DNA of 64,000 bases from the NCBI GenBank assembly GCA_045106235.1, contig JBGCEJ010000012.1, positions 1 through 64,000 of the forward strand, in the 5' to 3' direction. Below the pieces are notes generated by a model. It made no database searches, was not told where the DNA came from, and was given only the letters and a program-made list of their open reading frames with translations. The position numbers and the translations under genes are program-made. The stretch comes from UBA4427 sp045106235 (GTDB taxonomy: Bacteria; Myxococcota_A; UBA9160; UBA4427). Shown here piece after piece: positions 51,013-59,365 of the stretch (positions are counted from its first letter, which is position 1; each line of letters starts with the position of its first letter).

Positions 51013-51113
51013 ATGAGATGGACCGGTTGCTCGAGGACTACGACCAGTTCTAGTTCGATGCCCCTCGTTCTCGGCTAGAGGCCTTTCTTGAAAATCGATC
51101 TCGATCCCCATCC

Positions 51114-51722
51114 ATGGTGAACCTGCTTTCGCGCGCGTCTGCGCTTGATCCTTTCCCGGCGCTGGATGAGGCGGACTGGGCGACGTTGCTCGCGCGCGCT
51201 GCTCGCTGTGCCGCGGTCTTTGGTTCAAACGGTTACGCCGTTTTGGAGGGCCAGGCTGAGGTCTACGCGGCGGAGTGGGACGAACTCGACCAGGCGCCGT
51301 CGCTCGCGAGTGCGGCTTTCTTGGTCGAGGCGATTGATGTGCTGCGCCTCGAATGGCTCGCCGCGAATGGAGGGGACGGGGAAGGCGAAGCAGCGCGGGC
51401 CGAAGAGGCAGCCGCGGGGCGGCTCTATCTCTATCGACCCGGGCGCGCTCTGGGGACGGGGGAGGCAGAGATCGCGAGTCAGGGATACCTCGATAGCGCT
51501 GATTGCCCGCCGCGATGGAGTTGGCTTTTCGCTTTGGGTCGTCGCGGAGCGCGTGGGCTCGATGATTTCGAAGTGGGGGTCTTGTTTTGGGTTCCGCCCG
51601 GAGATGACGCGCGGATGGCGGCGGGCGTCCAGGCCAGTCCGACACAGTCGGTTCTGCGCTTAGACGAGGCCTCCCCAGCGATCGAGAGGCAGTGGAGTGC
51701 GGAGCGCAGCGCGGGCCGCTGA
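51114..51722 (+). CDS. Hypothetical protein
   Basis: A 202-residue acidic, Ala- and Trp-rich protein with no recognised motif. It begins VNLLSRASALDPFPALDEAD and looks helical in its first half (WATLLARAARCAAVFG, FLVEAIDVLRLEWLA). The second half has RWSWLFALGRRGARG and FEVGVLFWVPPG. The opposite frame is also open, but this one has the better amino-acid composition. It ends 13 nt before the convergent stop at 51735. Confidence 0.5.
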   Translation: MVNLLSRASALDPFPALDEADWATLLARAARCAAVFGSNGYAVLEGQAEVYAAEWDELDQAPSLASAAFLVEAIDVLRLEWLAANGGDGEGEAARAEEAAAGRLYLYRPGRALGTGEAEIASQGYLDSADCPPRWSWLFALGRRGARGLDDFEVGVLFWVPPGDDARMAAGVQASPTQSVLRLDEASPAIERQWSAERSAGR

Positions 51723-51734
51723 GCGTCTAGGCGC

Positions 51735-53588
51735 CTAGTTAATTTGAGTGACTTGGGATCCGACGGACTGGATGCGGACGCGTCGATCGCTGTCGTAGAT
51801 CATGATCTGCTTGACGCCTTGTTCTCGAAGGCGGCGGACGAGGTCGTCTCCTGAAGCCGTACGGACATCCATGGGAAGTTCGGTCCACTCCGGCATGATT
51901 TCTCCGACGAAGGCGGTCCCGACGCCCTTGCCGTTTCGATGTCCGTGCTCGAGGTAGGGTGAGACGCTCTCGAGCTGAGCGGTGCTCCAGCTTTCGAGGT
52001 CGGGGTTTCGGTTGAGCAGCACGACGCTCAGGACAAGGGCGATGACGAGGCCGGCCAGACTGAGGACTTTGATATGGCCAATGTCGGCGAGTCGCGCCTT
52101 CGGCCGAGATTGCTTCTCGGGCGATTGATCTTCTTCGAGTGCGCTGCGAACGAGATCGAGCGCCGATTCCTTTTTGGGAAGCGCCTTAGGCGTCGGGGGC
52201 CGTGGGCGCGGTCGCTCCGGCCGGTCGAAAGTCTCTGCCGTTTCTGGACTCGGCGACGCGTCGGAGACGGCGCTCGGGGGCGCTGCGAAATCCTCGGGTT
52301 TGGGGAGATCCGTCCCGACCGATGGCTCGGGCTGCTCCGGCGTCGACGGTTGATACCGATCTGTGAGGGGGTAGAGCAGGAATTTGTTTTTCAGCTCCGA
52401 GAGGGCGCAAGCCGATTTGTAGGCATCGCTCGAAATTTTTTCATTGATCGAGTCTTGGAAGCAGCCTTCGAGCTCCCGCACCCATACGTCAGAGATGAGG
52501 TCGGGCGAGATGTCGAGGGCCTGTAGCTCGATGGAGAGAACGGCGAGGGATCGAGAGAGCAGGCCAACCAAGATTGCCGTGCCAATTGGATCGTCCGGAG
52601 TGCCGACGCTCGTTTGATGCAGCGCCTTTTGTTCTGAGGGCGCGAGGTAGTCGAAATCGAGCGCCCAAACAATTCGATCTTCATCGCAGGCAAGCGGCTC
52701 TTCGCCCCGGGCTCGCCGCCGCGCCGAAAGGGCGATGTCCCGAAGACCGTCGCATTCGAAAACGGACTGGCCCTGGGGCGTTGGCGCACTGCTCTCGTGG
52801 GGAGCTTCCGTGACCAGACCCCAATCGCCGGAGTCGATGATCTCGTCCGCAACGCGATGGTAGAGCGAGGCGTTATAGGTGACGATCGCGCGGAGGATGC
52901 GCGGCGCGAAAAAGTCCATGCCGAGTTCGGTCTTTTGGTTCCGCAGCGTGCGCTGCTGCATCTCTTCGCGAAGTTCCGCGCCACTCATATTCGCGGCGGC
53001 GAAAAATTCGGCCTCGGTCGCTTCGAGGCGTAGCTCGTCTTCGGGCTGCACCCGGGCACAGAGGTCCGCCATGCGAGAAGTCAGGGTGACGGGGTCGAAG
53101 CGAACCTGGCCTTCTGAGGTCCCGGCATTGGTGCAGAGAAGGGTGACGAGATAGTCGATGGGCCCGATCGGGAGATTGGCTTCAGAACCGGCCACTTCAG
53201 GATCGGCGATCATGGTGTCGAGTAGATCGAGCAGCGCCTGTCGGTCCGTTTGGATCAGCGCCGGGAGGGTCGACCGAAACTGCGCCACCGGAACGCCACG
53301 AACCAGATTCTGAAGCTGGGCTTCGAAAGCGTCGAGGCGATGGTTCGCGGATGCAATATCTCGTTCATCAAGACTGCCTGAACGGCCCGAAAGGGAAGCG
53401 ATCAGCGTCGTGAGATCTTTTCCCGTCTCTGAGATTTGGTCGGCTTGCTCGATCAGGCAGGAAGGAGCAAGGGCGCTCCATGCAGATCTTAGTCCCCGCA
53501 ATCGATCGATTTGGATTTTGAGCCGATCGTCGCTGAGGCCGTCCGCTTCCTCGAATTCGGGAGGATTGCAGTCTCGTTCTTCGGTCAC
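51735..53588 (-). CDS. Large membrane protein downstream of the pilin, hypothetical
   Basis: A 617-residue protein starting at GTG 53588, 16 nt after the pilin stop. The first ~400 residues are soluble and helical (RLKIQIDRLRGLRSAWSALA, AEFFAAANMSGAELREEMQQ, DFFAPRILRAIVTYNASLYH) with no domain I know. A Pro-rich linker (RPRPRPPTPKALPKK) follows, then one membrane helix (VLSLAGLVIALVLSVVLLN) and a short extracytoplasmic domain. This looks like a cytoplasm-facing protein with a small periplasmic end. The position suggests a role in pilus assembly or regulation. The frame continues open upstream into pilin DNA, which I treat as shadow. Confidence 0.7.
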   Translation of the reverse strand: MTEERDCNPPEFEEADGLSDDRLKIQIDRLRGLRSAWSALAPSCLIEQADQISETGKDLTTLIASLSGRSGSLDERDIASANHRLDAFEAQLQNLVRGVPVAQFRSTLPALIQTDRQALLDLLDTMIADPEVAGSEANLPIGPIDYLVTLLCTNAGTSEGQVRFDPVTLTSRMADLCARVQPEDELRLEATEAEFFAAANMSGAELREEMQQRTLRNQKTELGMDFFAPRILRAIVTYNASLYHRVADEIIDSGDWGLVTEAPHESSAPTPQGQSVFECDGLRDIALSARRRARGEEPLACDEDRIVWALDFDYLAPSEQKALHQTSVGTPDDPIGTAILVGLLSRSLAVLSIELQALDISPDLISDVWVRELEGCFQDSINEKISSDAYKSACALSELKNKFLLYPLTDRYQPSTPEQPEPSVGTDLPKPEDFAAPPSAVSDASPSPETAETFDRPERPRPRPPTPKALPKKESALDLVRSALEEDQSPEKQSRPKARLADIGHIKVLSLAGLVIALVLSVVLLNRNPDLESWSTAQLESVSPYLEHGHRNGKGVGTAFVGEIMPEWTELPMDVRTASGDDLVRRLREQGVKQIMIYDSDRRVRIQSVGSQVTQIN

Positions 53589-53604
53589 GGTGACTGAGGC
53601 CGGC

Positions 53605-54135
53605 CTAGAAAATCGTCGAGTCGGCGATGCAGGACTCGAGCAGTTTGGGCGTGATGGCCGAGGCGTCGCATCCCAGTCCACCCGCGAAAACGTCACCGTT
53701 CGCGTCGGGTGCGGTATATCCCCAGATTTGCAGGATGCCGTCTTGATCGATGTCGGCCGCGGCATCCGCGGTGTAGCCGGTTGCGTCCGGGGAAACCGTG
53801 ACGGCGTAGGAGAAGTAGACACGGCCTTCTGGATTCCAGCCTAACGCTACGAAATCGCTGCCCACATCATCGAAGTCGGCCTGTACCGAACCCGGAATCA
53901 CCGCAGGTTCCGCCGCTGCCGCGAAATAGGCGCCCGTTTCCGAGAAGCGGGTCTCCTCGACTACTCGAATCGCAGAGAGGTTCGTCTTGGCCTCGCTGGA
54001 CTTCGTGCGCAGCTGGTAGCGGCCGAAGAGCGGGATCGCGGTCGATGCGAGGATGCCAATGATGGCGACCACGATCATGAGTTCGATCAAGGTGAAACCA
54101 GACTGTTGCTTTTTTCGGAGGGGGTTGTTTGCCAT
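53605..54135 (-). CDS. Type IV pilin-like major subunit
   Basis: A 176-residue prepilin. A short basic leader ends at the peptidase site QSG-FTLIELMIVVAIIGILA, with Glu5 of the mature protein present. The globular domain includes KSSEAKTNLSAIRVVEETRF and YFSYAVTVSPD. Two Cys near the C-terminus (GLGCDAS and ESCIAD) can form the usual D-region disulfide. The leader lacks a good ribosome site and contains a small inverted repeat (AGCAGA...TCTGCT at 54136-54157). A double-PilZ gene lies upstream on the same strand. Confidence 0.94.
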   Translation of the reverse strand: MANNPLRKKQQSGFTLIELMIVVAIIGILASTAIPLFGRYQLRTKSSEAKTNLSAIRVVEETRFSETGAYFAAAAEPAVIPGSVQADFDDVGSDFVALGWNPEGRVYFSYAVTVSPDATGYTADAAADIDQDGILQIWGYTAPDANGDVFAGGLGCDASAITPKLLESCIADSTIF

Positions 54136-54437
54136 AGCAGAAGAGACATCGTCTGCTTTGTGTACAAACTGGAGTGATCCCGCTCACTCTTTCGCATGCG
54201 CTGCTGTATTCAGGCGCACGACCTCGACGACCTCGACGGCCTCGCGGACCTGGCTGCATGCGGGCCGCAAGTGGGGAGCAATCCATGCGCAAGCCGTGCT
54301 CGGTCTTCGTGCCGCGCGGCCTCACGCGGGATGGACGAAACGTCAGACCGCATGCGCCAGTTTATCGAGTCCCGCGCTCGAAAATCTTTCGCGGAGCTCG
54401 ACGGTCAAATGCAGGGCTACTAGGCGCGTTGCCGCGC
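54136..54437. other. Pilin upstream region, no gene assigned
   Basis: About 300 bp between the double-PilZ stop and the pilin start. It presumably carries the pilin promoter. I could not identify a sigma-54 -24/-12 site. A 75-codon plus-strand frame (54196-54423) ends in a protein-like stretch but lacks a ribosome site and is not called. Confidence 0.4.
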
Positions 54438-55784
54438 TTAGTCGTCGCTGGCTTCAATCCGCTCGAGCATTTCACCTAAGACCAGGTTGCTGCCCGCAGA
54501 GTCGGGTTCTTCACCGCCCGCTTGGATGGGCTTGCTGCTCGCGATGATCTTTTCGAGATGGTCGACCGCGGTTTCGGAGAGATCCTTGAACGTGAGGACG
54601 AGTCCGTCGCCCCCATCATCTCGGACCACGTCGGCGAGCACAACCAAAGGTTCGAGTTCGCTCCCGCAATGCAAGGCGACTCGCAGGCTGTCGCCCAGCC
54701 CGACCGAATCGTTCTCGGCGATTCGCATGCCCCCCGCCGAGAGGTCCTGTCCGACGAGCACGCGTGCCGCTTCTTCGCCAAGAGCGACGATGCGTCGTTC
54801 GTATGGAATTCGGCTGTCTCCGCGTCGTTCTGAGGGCTCCGCGATGGGCATCAAGCGCTTCGACTTCATCGGATCAGGCTGAAGCGGGGCGCGCGGCGGG
54901 AGGTCCTTGGGTTTGTACTGCGGCGGGAGCTTCTGCGTCTCTCCCGGATTGGGGGTTTCAACAAGCGGCTCAGCGATCGCAGGCGCGGTCTGCGCCTCAG
55001 GGGAGAAGGTTTCCGTCACATCGGTCGCGTCCGTCACTTCGGTGACATCGCTGGCGCCCGCAGCAGCGTGTTCGCCCTCCCAAGACGCGGGACCCATGGC
55101 GAATCGGCGCAGCATGCTTTCGATTATTTTCGAATGCGCATTCGCGTTGGTGAGTTCGATCCCGATCTCGCCATTGATTCGTCCCTTCGTACCCGAGGCG
55201 CGAATGCATCGAACCACGCGCCCGTCGAGCCGGATCGGCTTGGCGAGTGTCAGGTCTTTTCCAACAAACAGGCGAATCTTGGCCCCAATCTTGGGCGTGT
55301 TCAGCGTCTCGATGCGCGCCCCGGTTCTTGAGAGTTCAAGGAGCGTCGCGTCTTGCTTGAACAGTCCCGATTTTGCCTGGATCGGATGCCCGATGAGAAT
55401 GCGTTTCTTGCCGCGCCGTTCGGGGCCTGCGTAAATTTCGTGGAGCAGAAGGAGGCGCAGGGCGCGTGGGTGGATGGGGCGATGAATGACCATCGCGACG
55501 CCTGTCCGGTTGAGGCTGGCGGAGAGAGTCTTACTCGATGCGTCGATCACGGCGATGGTGCGCGGCCAGCGATCAAGGTTGGGACCGTGTCCGTCAAGCA
55601 ACCGTCGTCCGTGGAGGATGGCGATGCCCGCACCCTTCAGGTCGTCCGGCGAAGGGAGTTTTCCTGCATGCTGCTGAACCGGAACATTGAGTTCCGCCAG
55701 CATTTCGGCGAACTCAGACAACTCGCCATCCTGCTGACACAAAATTGCGCGCCCGTTCTGCTGATCGTCGCTCGACTCGTTCAC
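54438..55784 (-). CDS. Degenerate receiver plus two PilZ domains
   Basis: A 448-residue protein. Residues ~10-120 resemble a receiver lacking its phosphorylation site (GRAILCQQDGELSEFAEML, GVAMVIHRPIHPRALRLLL). PilZ domain 1 follows (ERRGKKRILIGHPIQAK, TLLELSRTGARIET) and has Glu where Asp/Asn is expected. A disordered linker (ASDVTEVTDATDVTE) leads to PilZ domain 2: ERRGDSRIPYERRI and GQDLSAGGMRIAEN, with the full RxxxR and DxSxxG c-di-GMP motifs. So c-di-GMP binding is most likely at domain 2. GTG 55784 has AGGGAAG upstream. Adjacent to the pilin, it is a natural candidate for pilus control. Confidence 0.8.
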   Translation of the reverse strand: MNESSDDQQNGRAILCQQDGELSEFAEMLAELNVPVQQHAGKLPSPDDLKGAGIAILHGRRLLDGHGPNLDRWPRTIAVIDASSKTLSASLNRTGVAMVIHRPIHPRALRLLLLHEIYAGPERRGKKRILIGHPIQAKSGLFKQDATLLELSRTGARIETLNTPKIGAKIRLFVGKDLTLAKPIRLDGRVVRCIRASGTKGRINGEIGIELTNANAHSKIIESMLRRFAMGPASWEGEHAAAGASDVTEVTDATDVTETFSPEAQTAPAIAEPLVETPNPGETQKLPPQYKPKDLPPRAPLQPDPMKSKRLMPIAEPSERRGDSRIPYERRIVALGEEAARVLVGQDLSAGGMRIAENDSVGLGDSLRVALHCGSELEPLVVLADVVRDDGGDGLVLTFKDLSETAVDHLEKIIASSKPIQAGGEEPDSAGSNLVLGEMLERIEASDD

Positions 55785-55980
55785 TGTGTCGTGCTTCCCT
55801 GTCCACAACGCGGTTCCTGGCCCACCCCCAGAAAAGATTCGCGTCTCATTACACACATACCGATCGACCGACTGGGACTTCGCCTGTAGAAAGAATGGTG
55901 ATGTCCCGAAGGGGGATGGGCGGGCATTTCTTCTAGGAGAATTGGGATGAAACGACGGCAGGGGATTCAGGAGCCAAATC

Positions 55981-56433
55981 ATGGCCGATGAACCGGGGAG
56001 AGAGGGCGATCTGCCTCTGCCGGGCGGCAATCGTATTCCGCTGTCGGAACTAGTCGAGCTGGCCAGTCGTTCGAGCGGCCCTGGCGGCCAACACGTGAAT
56101 ACATCGAGCACTCGGGTCACTTTGCGCTGGAATTTGCACACGACCAGGGGGCTGCGCTCTGCAGCCCGAGCTCGCGTGATTGCTCGGCTCGGGAGTCGGC
56201 TCTCGAAGGCTGGGGAACTCGTTGTTCACTCGGATCGGCACCGGAGTCGGAGGCGCAATCAGGAGACGGCAAGGGAGCGGCTTCGGGAGATCGTTGAGGC
56301 GGCGCTGCATGTGGAGCCGCCGCGGCGTCCGACGGCGCCCTCTCGTGCAGCGAAGCGCCGGCGCACGGATGAGAAAAAGAAGCGCGGCCAATTGAAAGCA
56401 CAGCGGAGTCGGCGCGACGACGATGGACATTGA
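55981..56433 (+). CDS. arfB: ArfB-like ribosome-rescue peptidyl-tRNA hydrolase
   Basis: A 150-residue codon-independent release factor. ASRSSGPGGQHVNTSSTRVT contains the catalytic GGQ and the downstream N-x-x-S/T-R-V pattern of ICT1/YaeJ proteins. The C-terminal tail is very basic (AAKRRRTDEKKKRGQLKAQR), as needed to thread the empty mRNA channel of stalled ribosomes. Codon-reading domains of RF1/RF2 are absent. ATG 55981 immediately precedes a short acidic start. It diverges from the double-PilZ gene. Confidence 0.92.
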   Translation: MADEPGREGDLPLPGGNRIPLSELVELASRSSGPGGQHVNTSSTRVTLRWNLHTTRGLRSAARARVIARLGSRLSKAGELVVHSDRHRSRRRNQETARERLREIVEAALHVEPPRRPTAPSRAAKRRRTDEKKKRGQLKAQRSRRDDDGH

Positions 56434-56552
56434 CGGCGCCTCCGGAGAAACTCCGACACGAAAATCTTGATTTCGACCGATCCATTCGAATCTATGGGCA
56501 TCCGATCTCTCGGGCACACGCAAGATGCGTTTCGATTGAATCGGGGACCAGG

Positions 56553-56783
56553 ATGGCGGCGAAGTCAAAAACGAAGAAGAGCTGGGGCGGTGCACGCAAA
56601 GGCGCTGGGAGACCCAAGGGCTCGGGCTCAGGCCCCTCGCCGAATGCGCGGAAGAACCGGGTTGCCGTGATGCTGAGCGATAGCGAGCTCAAGAAGCTTG
56701 CTCGCCTCGCGGACCGGAAAGGCCGCCCGCTCGCGACGCTGGCCTATGAGTATCTGGCCGGGGGGCTCCGCCGAGCGCGCTGA
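56553..56783 (+). CDS. Small basic protein with AT-hook-like and ribbon-helix-helix-like parts
   Basis: A 76-residue product. The basic N-terminus KSWGGARKGAGRPKGSGSG contains a GRPKG AT-hook-like element. The remainder, RVAVMLSDSELKKLARLAD followed by RPLATLAYEYLAGGL, looks like one strand and two helices of a ribbon-helix-helix repressor. ATG 56553 has a G-rich leader. It may be a nucleoid- or DNA-binding regulator. The family assignment is tentative. Confidence 0.55.
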   Translation: MAAKSKTKKSWGGARKGAGRPKGSGSGPSPNARKNRVAVMLSDSELKKLARLADRKGRPLATLAYEYLAGGLRRAR

Positions 56784-56807
56784 CCGACCGCTCGCCTGCC
56801 TTTTTGG

Positions 56808-56838
56808 CCCCGAGGGGCATGCCCCCTTTCTTTTTCTA
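56808..56838 (+). terminator. Possible terminator after the small DNA-binding gene
   Basis: A G/C-rich inverted repeat (GGGGCATGCCCC) is followed by CTTTCTTTTTC. The stem is short, so this is a weak call. Confidence 0.35.
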
Positions 56839-56917
56839 GCGACGGCCTGCGCGCGGGCCGCCATGTGGGATCATAAGCCCCGCTCGTCCGGCCTTCTTCG
56901 GACGAAGGAGGCCTTTC

Positions 56918-58573
56918 GTGTCAACCTGGCTAGCTGCCTGGAGAAATCGAGAGAATCGCGAGGTTCATCGGCCCGTCATCGAATTGCTGGTGGTGGCGGG
57001 GGCGGATGCGGGCGCCCAGTTCACCATCGAGGGTGATGAAGTCCTCCTCGGCCGTGGCCAGCCCAGCAGCGGTCAAACCGACTCCGTACGGCTTGATGAT
57101 AAGAGCATTTCGCGCCGCCAGGCCTGGATCCGCGCGGAGACGAATGGCTACGTGATCGAGCATGTCGCGACGGCGGCAAATCCCACGCTCGTCAATGGCA
57201 TCGAAATCCGCAGCGTGCGCCTGGATGTGGGAGATCGCATCGATATGGGGCGCGTCTCGATCGACGTTCGCGTCAGGGCCGGAATGAATCTCAGTGGTCT
57301 CACTGAGATCATGGAAGTGGCCGCTCTCGAATCCACAGTGACCGGCTCCGATCTGGACGGGACCACTGAACTCGCGAGCCCTGATGCGGAGACCGCTTCG
57401 CCCCTCCATGCCGGCGCTCTTCCTGCAGCTTCGCCTTCCTTATCTGCGTCTTCGCGTTCGCCCTCGCCGTCGCCTGTGTCCTCGCCTTCGGCCGTGCCCC
57501 AGTGTTCGCCGGCCGCGTTTCCGCCTGGGGCGGCGAAAGAAGTTTCTGAGGAGGTGACCGAGATCCGGCCGATGGATGTCGCGATCGGAGAGCTTTCGAT
57601 TCTGAGAGGGGCAGAGGACGCGCCCGTGACTCGGTTTCCGATTTTCATGGCGCCTCTGCGCATTGGGCGGGGCGAGAGTGCAGACGTTCAGATCGCCGAG
57701 CTCGGTGTTTCTCGCATGCATGCCGAAATCGAGATGGCCGGTCGCGCGTTAGTTTTACGACAACTCAGTCAGACAAACCCAACACTCGTGAATGGCTTTC
57801 CGGTTCTTGACGAAGTGGAGTTGGCCGACGGCGACGAAATTCAGCTCGCCGACCAGGTCGTTTTGGGAGTCCAGCTTTCCGTCGGAACGGCCTCGGTTTC
57901 CGCGGGTTCAGGGGGAGCCGAAGGGGCGACCTCGGCCGTGACCTCGCGCCTGGCCTCGCCTTCGACTTCGGGACTGATGGAGAGGATGTCGAACAAGATC
58001 GATCTGGACCGAAAGATCGAGGCCTTCAATATGATGGGCAGCTTCTTGGATGTGGACGTTGTCGCCTCTCGCAAGATGAAGCAGTACGACGAGAAGGCTG
58101 AGCACATTATCGTGTCGTTCGAGCGTTTTCGTGCCTACGTTGGCGGGATCTGCGAGGAGTGGAACGGTCAGGTTCTGAATAGCAACGGCGATGAGCTGAT
58201 GTGTTTTTTCGAATCGGCGGAAGCCGCGGTCTGTGCGGGGGGGACGATTCTTTCCCGACTGACGGATTTTAACCGTGACCTCAATCTGCTGAGTCAGGAC
58301 TTTCGCTTCCGACTCGGCGCGCATACCGGCGTTTCGTTAGTCGACCTGGATGCGGGGATTGCCTACAGCGAAGTCCTCGATACCGCGGGGCATATCCAGA
58401 AAATGGCCGAGCCGAATTCGATGCTGATTTCTCAGGTCACGCTCGAGGCCCTGCCGAACTCGGGTGCTCTTCCAGTTGAGGCAGCGGGAGAGTTGACCGG
58501 GGAATCCGGGCCGCTCTACCGGTTTACGCGGCCACTGAGTTCGGTCGATTTCGAAGATCCGAGTCAGGCCTAA
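56918..58573 (+). CDS. Double-FHA protein with C-terminal cyclase-like domain
   Basis: A 551-residue signalling protein. FHA domain 1 (residues ~22-118) shows LLGRGQ and NPTLVNG, but SxxR in place of SxxH (SISRRQA). A Ser/Pro-rich linker follows. FHA domain 2 (~240-320) is canonical: LRIGRGESADVQI, GVSRMHAEIE, TNPTLVNG. The C-terminal ~180 residues resemble a class III nucleotide cyclase (HIIVSFERFRAYV, NGDELMCFFESAEAAVCAG, RLGAHTGVSLVD), but the first metal Asp of F-x-D-I-x-G-F-T is Glu here. FHA domains bind phosphothreonine. GTG 56918 has GAAGGAGG at ideal spacing. Cyclase activity is uncertain. Confidence 0.85.
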   Translation: MSTWLAAWRNRENREVHRPVIELLVVAGADAGAQFTIEGDEVLLGRGQPSSGQTDSVRLDDKSISRRQAWIRAETNGYVIEHVATAANPTLVNGIEIRSVRLDVGDRIDMGRVSIDVRVRAGMNLSGLTEIMEVAALESTVTGSDLDGTTELASPDAETASPLHAGALPAASPSLSASSRSPSPSPVSSPSAVPQCSPAAFPPGAAKEVSEEVTEIRPMDVAIGELSILRGAEDAPVTRFPIFMAPLRIGRGESADVQIAELGVSRMHAEIEMAGRALVLRQLSQTNPTLVNGFPVLDEVELADGDEIQLADQVVLGVQLSVGTASVSAGSGGAEGATSAVTSRLASPSTSGLMERMSNKIDLDRKIEAFNMMGSFLDVDVVASRKMKQYDEKAEHIIVSFERFRAYVGGICEEWNGQVLNSNGDELMCFFESAEAAVCAGGTILSRLTDFNRDLNLLSQDFRFRLGAHTGVSLVDLDAGIAYSEVLDTAGHIQKMAEPNSMLISQVTLEALPNSGALPVEAAGELTGESGPLYRFTRPLSSVDFEDPSQA

Positions 58574-58595
58574 CGTCGCTACGCCCGAACGAAAA

Positions 58596-58623
58596 CGGCC
58601 GCCTCGAATGAACGAGACGGCCG
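58596..58623. terminator. Bidirectional terminator between convergent units
   Basis: CGGCCGCCTCG-AATGAA-CGAGACGGCCG forms an 11-bp stem with one mismatch. On the minus strand it is followed by TTTTCG, so it ends the stator/lipoprotein operon; it may also stop the FHA transcript. Confidence 0.75.
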
Positions 58624-58678
58624 GATCAGTTCGCGCCGCTTATCGCGGCAGGCGCAGACGGTTACACGCTGGTTTCCG

Positions 58679-59287
58679 TTACTGGCACTCCGTGATGACG
58701 TAGATGTCAGAGCCGCCACCCTCGGCGGGTGCGACCATGATCGAGGCGGTGCAATTGTCTTTGGTGGCCTGGATACCGGAGTTGGCGCCGAAGATCTGGC
58801 CATCCTGGACTTCCCAGCCCTGCTTGCGCATGTCATTGACGTAGTAGTCGTAGACGTCCGGAGCAGCATCGTTGGTCACGAGCTGCACGGCCGAGAGCGG
58901 CCCGCCTTCGAGCTCGATGCCGCGGCCCTGGGCTGCGCTTGAGCCCGGGTAGATTCCGATATCCGAAGGGAAATTATCGGGGACGGCTGCGTCCACGCCT
59001 TCAGGAAGATCTCGGGGGAAGCGAGATGAATCGACTTCGCCTTCCCGGGCTTCGCCCGTGGGTTTGGTGGGTTCTTCCTTGGCCATGTCGGCGGGCGTAG
59101 CCGAGCCATACTCAGCGGGCTTCGCGTCGGGAGCGTCGGGCTCCTGCGTTCCGGAGTCACAGCCGATCGCGAGAAAGCTCGTGAGCGCGACTGCGCACAG
59201 GGCCAGTTTCAGAATGCGACCCGGCGAAAAGTGAGAAGAAGAAGCGACCGCTTCATGTTGCGCGTTGTTAAGAATAGAACGATCCAT
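58679..59287 (-). CDS. Lipoprotein following the ZorAB-like pair
   Basis: A 202-residue protein. The signal ILKLALCAVALTSFLAIGC has a lipobox (LAIGC). An acidic, Pro-rich linker (SGTQEPDAPDAKPAEYG) leads to a compact domain: LPEGVDAAVPDNFPSDIGIY, VQLVTNDAAPDVYDYYVNDM and GWEVQDGQIFGANSGIQATK, resembling small sensor-like alpha/beta folds. The two Cys (NCTAS and the C-terminal ITECQ) may form a disulfide. ATG 59287 has GGAG six nt upstream. It is the third gene behind the stator pair, 78 nt from its stop, and ends at the terminator. Confidence 0.78.
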   Translation of the reverse strand: MDRSILNNAQHEAVASSSHFSPGRILKLALCAVALTSFLAIGCDSGTQEPDAPDAKPAEYGSATPADMAKEEPTKPTGEAREGEVDSSRFPRDLPEGVDAAVPDNFPSDIGIYPGSSAAQGRGIELEGGPLSAVQLVTNDAAPDVYDYYVNDMRKQGWEVQDGQIFGANSGIQATKDNCTASIMVAPAEGGGSDIYVITECQ

Positions 59288-59365
59288 CGGTTTCTCCGTG
59301 GTTAAGTCGGCGCCAGCATACCAAAGGATCCCGCAGGGCGAGCGGGCGATTCCTGGCCTCATGCC

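Noticed and set aside
54196..54423. Small plus-strand gene upstream of the pilin
   Set aside because: The tail looks protein-like but there is no ribosome site or recognisable motif.
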